DNA from: a bacterium | Lineage (GTDB): Bacteria; UBP13; UBA5359 | Direction: 5' to 3' | Assembly (NCBI GenBank): GCA_028699365.1 | Contig: JAQVUQ010000127.1 | Coordinates: 1-7,588, forward strand | Length of the DNA stretch: 7,588 bases | The notes under the pieces: generated by a model | The model's input: only the letters and a program-made list of their open reading frames with translations | Database searches by the model: none | Told to the model about the DNA's origin: nothing | Shown: positions 1-5,400 of the stretch, one piece after another | How the letters are laid out: every line of letters starts with the position of its first letter | Numbering within the stretch: position 1 is the first letter of the stretch | Made by a program: the position numbers and the translations under genes

Positions 1-359
1 CCCAGAGGCTGGTAAGGAAAATCTGCCCCCGGTGCAAGATAGAAATACCCCAAACCGATGAAGTCTACGTAGAAGCCAGGCATCGCTTAGGCATAGAAGA
101 AGACATCAAGATCTACCGCGGGCAAGGCTGCACCGGCTGCCGCAATACCGGCTACTTTGGACGCACCAGCGTCTATGAGCTGTTAGCCCCGTCAGAGAGA
201 GTCAGAGAAGCCATCATCAACAAAGAGAGCTCCGCCAACATCAGGAGGATAGCCGCCGAAGAAGGCATGATAACTCTGCTGCAGAGCGGCATAGAGAAAG
301 TCAAAGCCGGAGTCTCCACCGTGGAAGAAGTCCTCAGAGCCGTGTATGTAGAAGGATAG
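1..359 (+). CDS. GspE/PilB-family secretion ATPase, C-terminal end (5' partial)
   Basis: This is the last 118 or so residues of a hexameric cytoplasmic ATPase that powers type II secretion or type IV pilus assembly. The reading frame is open from position 3 to the TAG at 357-359. It starts with QRLVRKICPRCK, the family's sequence just after the ATP-binding core, and contains two CxxC pairs (CPRC and CTGC, 31 residues apart). These form the zinc-binding tetra-cysteine motif of GspE/PilB proteins. Then come GYFGRTSVYELL and the usual C-terminal helices ending in VSTVEEVLRAV. The Walker A and B and His boxes lie upstream of the window, so GspE cannot be told from PilB and no symbol is given. The next gene begins 12 nt after the stop, which suggests one transcript. 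Family assignment is very secure; the type II versus type IV choice is open. Confidence 0.95.
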   Translation, partial: QRLVRKICPRCKIEIPQTDEVYVEARHRLGIEEDIKIYRGQGCTGCRNTGYFGRTSVYELLAPSERVREAIINKESSANIRRIAAEEGMITLLQSGIEKVKAGVSTVEEVLRAVYVEG

Positions 360-365
360 AGGAGG
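360..365 (+). promoter_or_regulatory. Ribosome binding site for the 372 gene
   Basis: AGGAGG sits six bases before the ATG at 372, directly after the stop codon of the ATPase gene. It is a near-perfect Shine-Dalgarno sequence and fixes the start of the small gene. The 12-nt gap leaves no room for a separate promoter. Confidence 0.85.
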
Positions 366-371
366 AAAGAG

Positions 372-689
372 ATGGCCACCTACGATCACGACCGCATAGC
401 AATGAGATTGGCCCGGAAGTTCAACGCCACCTATACCACCCACTGGAGCAATAAAGGCCCCGACATCCAGTACAGCGAGGTAGCCATAGCCGTGGAGACA
501 GCCGACGACGGCATCACCACCAAAGCCCCCGCCGAGTTCGCCAGGCTGGTAGGCAAGAAGAGATACATAGCCGTACCCGCCGACGAGTGGAAGATAAAGC
601 TGGCCAGACAAGCCGTAGACGGCACCGGCATAGGGATTATGGATGAAAACGGAGAGGTGCTGGTGGAAGCCAGGAAGATGGTGCTTTAG
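372..689 (+). CDS. Small hypothetical protein, possible PD-(D/E)XK-nuclease-like fold
   Basis: This encodes 105 residues, without signal peptide or membrane segment, so it is probably cytoplasmic. I do not recognise it as a named family. The layout resembles small PD-(D/E)XK-fold proteins: an N-terminal helix (DHDRIAMRLARKF), then SNKGPDIQ with Asp31, a strand VAIAVET with Glu42, a helix (residues 53-62), a strand KKRYIAVP (62-69), a further helix, and a last strand GIGIMDENGEVL. In active enzymes the pattern is D...ExK; here Glu42 is followed by Thr43-Ala44, so the catalytic lysine is absent. If the fold is right the protein may be inactive as a nuclease or use another residue. It lies between a secretion ATPase and a TPR gene in a tight same-strand cluster. 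Existence of the gene is well supported by its RBS and codon use; the fold is an inference from secondary-structure pattern only. Confidence 0.85.
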   Translation: MATYDHDRIAMRLARKFNATYTTHWSNKGPDIQYSEVAIAVETADDGITTKAPAEFARLVGKKRYIAVPADEWKIKLARQAVDGTGIGIMDENGEVLVEARKMVL

Positions 690-711
690 GACTATACCGG
701 TAATATCAAGA

Positions 712-718
712 GAGGGGG
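712..718 (+). promoter_or_regulatory. Ribosome binding site deciding the TPR start
   Basis: GAGGGGG lies eight bases before the ATG at 727 and only two before a GTG at 721. The spacing favours ATG727. It also argues against the upstream in-frame ATG at 643, which lies inside the previous gene and would add 28 residues unlike a signal peptide. The 37 nt between the genes (690-726) show no convincing promoter or hairpin. Confidence 0.65.
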
Positions 719-726
719 AAGTGGAA

Positions 727-2364
727 ATGCAGTCTATAGATTTTGCAGCAAAGAGAAAGTCAAGTCAAATATATAGCTTGTCAACCAGGATACTTACAGC
801 CACAGCAATCATATTAACGATAATAGTTTCCATAAATATACCCGCTCAAGCCTTCTTTGTAGCCGCTACCAGCAAAGAAGAGATTGAAGCACAAAACAAC
901 AAAGCAGCCGTTTATACACCTGAATGGGATCCCCGGTATATAGCCATAGAAAGAGAGATGACCGATGCCGGAGCAGACCTTGGCGATTACCGCCATTTAG
1001 GATTGGAAGCCCCGATACTGAAAGACAGCGCCGTCAGGCGAAAGATTCTGGATATGTTCAGGAAATACGTGCAGCAAAACCCCACCCGCTCCGAGATATA
1101 CATGGCCCAATACTACATCGCCCTGCTGCTGGACGACGAGATAAAGCAAGACATGATGCTCACCCAGTTGGAGATGAAGTCCGGGCAGGTAAGATGGCAG
1201 GCCGTAGAACATTACAAGCTGATGGAAGAGAGATACCCCAGATTCAAAGACCTGGATGTCATACTCTACCGGCATGCCAGAGCCCTGTTTGAGAACGGCA
1301 ACATCAAAGAGGCAGAGCCCCTGGTAGAGCAATTTATCAGCCGTTATCCCGAGAGCGAATACAAAGAAGTCTTCAAATATTACAAAGCGCGCTGCGAGTT
1401 GAATAAAGGCAACCCCGGAGACGCCTACCGCATCCTGACCATGGTGTTGGACCGCAGCGACAAAGCCCTGGATCAGACCGCACTGAACTATTATTCCGCC
1501 AGGAGCCTGAGCGAGATAGCAGCCCGCGGCAAATGGCAGCCAGATGCTGCTACCCTGCTCAATCGGATCATGCAATATGCCGAGAAATCCCTGCAAGGCA
1601 ACAGGGCCTACCATGAAGACGCCATAGCCCTGTATAAAGAATCGTGTTACACCATGGCCGCAGCCCTGTATCCGGATAATGACATTAAAAGCCTGACCGC
1701 CAGGCTGTCAGCAGGCAGGTCCCAGCAGATGAGAGCCCAGAGCCAGGCCCTGAGAGAGACGATAGACATTGTTGTTAAAGATCAAGCCTACGATCTTGCC
1801 CAGGAACATCGGAGATTAGGAGACATAGCCTTCAAACAGAACAGCTTCAAAGCAGCCCAGGAGCATTATTACCAGGCACTTACAGCCAGCCCCGAACACC
1901 CAGAAGCAGGTTATCTGCATTATCGCAACGGATTGGCCTTGGCAAAAATCAAACGAGCCTCTGAAGCCGCCCGGGAAATGCATAAAGCAGCCTACGACTA
2001 TCCGGACAGTCAGTATGCCGAAGATGCCCACTTTCAGTTAGGATATATTCTAGGCAGTGCCATGAGGCATTATGTTGAAGGCGCCAGAGAGATGGAGGAA
2101 GCCTCCAGACGCTATGCCAATAAAGCTTCGGCCCCAAAGGCTCTGTTCTATGCCGGGGAATACTACCAGCTTGCCAATGATCTACAGCGAGCAAAAGGCC
2201 AGTATAACCAACTGGCCAGAGCCTATCCAGATGACAAACGCTCCCAGTGGGCGGTGGATTTAGTTCAGAAAATAGAAGAAATAGAAGCTGCCAGAAGAGC
2301 ACGGCGTATAGAAGCAGCCAAGAACAAGACATCCCAGGACCAGCCTTTAGAGGAGGACGATTGA
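727..2364 (+). CDS. Exported tetratricopeptide-repeat protein
   Basis: From ATG727 this is 545 residues. It begins with a positively charged stretch (KRKSS...R21) followed by a hydrophobic segment at residues 22-38 and an AQA cleavage site (after Ala42), a Sec signal peptide, so the mature protein should act in the periplasm or at the outer membrane. The rest is helical, with TPR-type repeats around residues 159-260 (VILYRHARALFENGNIKEAE, FKYYKARCELNKGNPGDAY) and 359-505 (HRRLGDIAFKQNSFKAAQEH, YLHYRNGLALAKIKRASEAA, HFQLGYILGSA, LFYAGEYYQLANDLQRAKGQ). The repeats resemble those of BamD/CpoB-like proteins. The C-terminus is a charged helix rich in E, A and R and ends in EEDD. No lipobox cysteine is present. 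TPR domains bind other proteins; a role as assembly factor or adaptor for the secretion system or the RHS protein encoded two bases downstream is inferred from context. No specific family name can be given. Confidence 0.9.
   Translation: MQSIDFAAKRKSSQIYSLSTRILTATAIILTIIVSINIPAQAFFVAATSKEEIEAQNNKAAVYTPEWDPRYIAIEREMTDAGADLGDYRHLGLEAPILKDSAVRRKILDMFRKYVQQNPTRSEIYMAQYYIALLLDDEIKQDMMLTQLEMKSGQVRWQAVEHYKLMEERYPRFKDLDVILYRHARALFENGNIKEAEPLVEQFISRYPESEYKEVFKYYKARCELNKGNPGDAYRILTMVLDRSDKALDQTALNYYSARSLSEIAARGKWQPDAATLLNRIMQYAEKSLQGNRAYHEDAIALYKESCYTMAAALYPDNDIKSLTARLSAGRSQQMRAQSQALRETIDIVVKDQAYDLAQEHRRLGDIAFKQNSFKAAQEHYYQALTASPEHPEAGYLHYRNGLALAKIKRASEAAREMHKAAYDYPDSQYAEDAHFQLGYILGSAMRHYVEGAREMEEASRRYANKASAPKALFYAGEYYQLANDLQRAKGQYNQLARAYPDDKRSQWAVDLVQKIEEIEAARRARRIEAAKNKTSQDQPLEEDD
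2351..2356 (+). promoter_or_regulatory. Ribosome binding site for the RHS gene, inside the TPR gene end
   Basis: AGGAGG, ten bases before the ATG at 2367, overlaps the last codons of the TPR gene. With a stop-to-start gap of only two bases, the two genes are very probably translationally coupled. Confidence 0.75.
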
Positions 2365-2366
2365 AG

Positions 2367-2453
2367 ATGAGGCAAACCTTGAACCGAGTAATAATAGCTA
2401 TAGTCATAGCCATATCAATGATAATATGGGTAAAGCCGATGAATGCCTGGGCA
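2367..2453 (+). other. Signal peptide of the RHS protein
   Basis: Residues 1-29 have a short basic start (MRQTLNR), a hydrophobic core of about 14 residues and a polar end with an A-W-A site. This predicts Sec export and cleavage by signal peptidase I. There is no lipobox. Confidence 0.85.
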
Positions 2454-5400
2454 TTAACTGCTGTCGTTCATGAATACAGCGTATCGCCTAACCAACCGAA
2501 CGAAACATCAACGGTGGCAGATGGAAGCACATATCGATTTATCGTAGAAATAGACGATCTATATGTAAAGAACGGATGGACATACGCCAATGACGGCTAT
2601 GCATATATCATTGATTACTGGCAAGTTAAGCCCGGAACGAACGGGCAATGGACCAATGCCGTAGGAAGTGGGTACGGCGATTTTACCTGGGAGACAGAGA
2701 AAGTCACTGAGAACAATCAACTGGGCAGCCTTCGCTGGCAAACTCCTGATAATATACTTGACGGCTGCTATACCATATTGGTCCATGGACGAAGGTTTTA
2801 TTACCGCGGTGAGGGAGGTGGTGGAGAGCCTGAGCCATGGAATTCTACTTGGAGTGAGGCTGTTTCTATCGATCTGGATATCCCGGGAGTGCTGGGTGCC
2901 GATGAACTGGATCCAGTTAAAAGCGGATTTGTCCCAGTTAACAATAATGACAGCGATAATAATGGAACCGAAGACAAAGAGCAATCAAATTTGCAGTCAG
3001 GAGATCCTCTGATAGGGAGTGAATACGATTTTCTGGCGTTAAGGCTGAGAGAAATTGAGCCGTACGATAAGGCGGGGGATATTAGTGTCCAAGTAACTGA
3101 AGGCAGCGGCAGTATAGTATGCTGGACTGAGAAAGATAAAGTTACGGCAGCTACTTCCTACCATTTTGATACTTCGGATGATGAAGATAAGTATATATGG
3201 GTAGAGGGTAAAAGCCATACGGAACCAGGTGCGGTAAAAATAAGGATCACAAGCCAAGGTGCCGAATATGACGAGGTTGCGTTGACCGTCTTCGGAACGG
3301 ATGTTAAGAGCGGAAGCACAGGGGATGATACTAAAAGTGTTATATTGCCCGGAGAGGTTAACGACATATCGTATATTCTGTATCCCAGTAACTTCGAAGC
3401 CACTTCAGTTACCTTGCGTGTAAGGGATAAGAATAATAACGAGGTAAGAGCATGTACCTTGAGCGAGAGGAAAAACGGCGCAACAGGCTATGCCCATACG
3501 ACATGGGATGGCAAAGATAACGATAATAATTTCTTATCCCCGGATGGCAATCCGTATAAACTTATAGTCGATGTGGAAAGGGGCGGGGGCCATACCTGGG
3601 GTGTTAAGACAGATGTCAAAGTCCCCAAAGCAGATATAGACACCGATTCAGACAACGACGGATCAATCAATGGAAATGAAGCCGAAGAAAACGTCGAAGC
3701 AGTAGACCCCGAACCCGGCAAGATAATCGGCTGCGGGGATGAGGCGGCCTCCCATGCAGAAGTAAGCCTGAGCCATGATCCCGCTACTGGAGCCGAGAAC
3801 TGCCAGGTGAAGCTTATAACCTCAAACGGCAATATCAAGGTATGGGATCAGAACAGATCGCAGATCATAACCTCAGAAAACGTTTGGACCATGAGCAATC
3901 ATCCGCCAACCGTCTATGTGGAAGGCATATCCGTCGGCCAGGCAGATCTCTCTATGGTACTGCTGACCCCGGATAAAAAAGATGAGCAAGGACAGGATGT
4001 CCCCGGGCACGAGTTCTATAGAGACACAGTCAGATTCACCGTAAGCGCAGATATAGATGTGGACAGCAGCAACAATAATAATTATTACCCGTATGCGATG
4101 GACCGCAGCGATCAGAAAGAAGCCATAGAAAACGTAACAGGCGATAACAGCAAACCAGGCAAGATGGTTGGATTGAGTAATATGGATAGCGACGGTGACG
4201 GCATACCCGATTATGCCGACGGCTTCGACAATTTTGCAGACACCGATGACGACCTCACCGGCAACAATCAGTGTTTTGCCCCGGTAGTATTGGAATTATC
4301 GTCAGCCGCCAACACAAGCCAGACCCAGGTAAAGATCACCTGCAGCGAGATAGCCTCAGCCACAGCCGAACGATCAGGCACCCCCCCGCAATATACGTAC
4401 GTTCCGCCGTCCAGCGGCAGCTTGCGGTTATGGACAAAGAGCGGTGGCACAGCAAGAGACAAAGCCAGCGTGGCAGATGACGGAGATTATGTACCCGGTA
4501 ATATCGCCATACCAGCCGCCAAGCTGGGCTTTATTCCCGATCAGAACAACTTGGTAACCCTTTTCCTGGAAGGCACCAAGGCCAGCACAGGAGCGGCAGA
4601 TAAACAGATCAAGGTGGAAGTCGATCCTAAAGGCAGTAACGTCTGGAAAGTTGAAGATATGGTGCGCGTCACCATAATAGAAGGCGATCTGGATACCGAC
4701 AGCGATAATAATACTAACATCAATGATGCCGATGAAGCCATAGAGATGTATACCCCCGGGAAGCTGCTGGGATGCAGAACAGCCGGCACAGAATTGGGCC
4801 GGGTAGATGTAAGTTTCAAACCCGATATAGCCGAGGTCTTTAACGGCACCAAAGTTCAGTATGGCAAAGACAACAGTAACATCAAGCTGTGGAAGATTGA
4901 CGATCAGGGAGGGAAAACAGAGATAAGCACCGACGACAGTTGGACTATAACTACAAGTACAAATGTCGTGCCAAAACCCATTTACGTGGAAGGCCTCAGT
5001 TTAGGCACCAGCAATCTGACTATGACCTTGAGCAGAGAGCGGCTGCCGGGAATCTACGAAATGCTGCATTACGATAAGGTAGTCTTTACCATTCCCCTGG
5101 ATATGGACATAGATTCGGAAAACAGCGGAGTTCTGGATAGAAGCGATCTAGAGGAAAACATGGAAGATACCGCCGGGGATATAACCCAACCCGGCAAGAT
5201 AGCAGCCATCAATGATAATGACAGTGATGATCTTAATGGTGACGGCACTGCCGATGGCGACGGCATACCCGATTATGCCGACGGCTTTAATCTGCAAGGA
5301 GATACCGATGCAGACAACCAATGTCAGGGAGAGCAGTTTATCCCCGTTAAAATAGAGCTTGCAAACTGTATAAACGTCAACACAGCCCAAATCAGATTCG

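Noticed and set aside
192-611. Minus-strand ORF of 139 codons
   Set aside because: It lies across the end of the ATPase gene and the small gene, has no ribosome site, and its Gly/Val-rich product is the typical mirror of GCC/ACC/GAC-rich coding DNA.
643-726. N-terminal extension of the TPR gene from ATG643
   Set aside because: It overlaps the previous gene out of frame, is rich in Trp, Arg and Cys, has no ribosome site, and would precede and spoil a clear signal peptide. ATG727 has a good ribosome site.
690-726. Promoter or terminator in the largest intergenic gap
   Set aside because: The 37 nt contain only the ribosome site and no convincing -35/-10 pair or hairpin followed by T residues.
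924-1292. Plus-strand ORF of 122 codons in another frame
   Set aside because: It lies wholly inside the TPR gene and its Arg/Pro/His-rich product looks like a frame-shifted shadow.
997-1614. Minus-strand ORF of 205 codons
   Set aside because: It is fully antisense to the TPR coding region, with no family resemblance or start signal; it is open by codon bias of the sense strand.
2668-3012. Plus-strand ORF of 114 codons in another frame
   Set aside because: It is inside the RHS frame, with no recognisable domain or ribosome site. The frame from 2367 continues unbroken through it, so it is not evidence of a frameshift.
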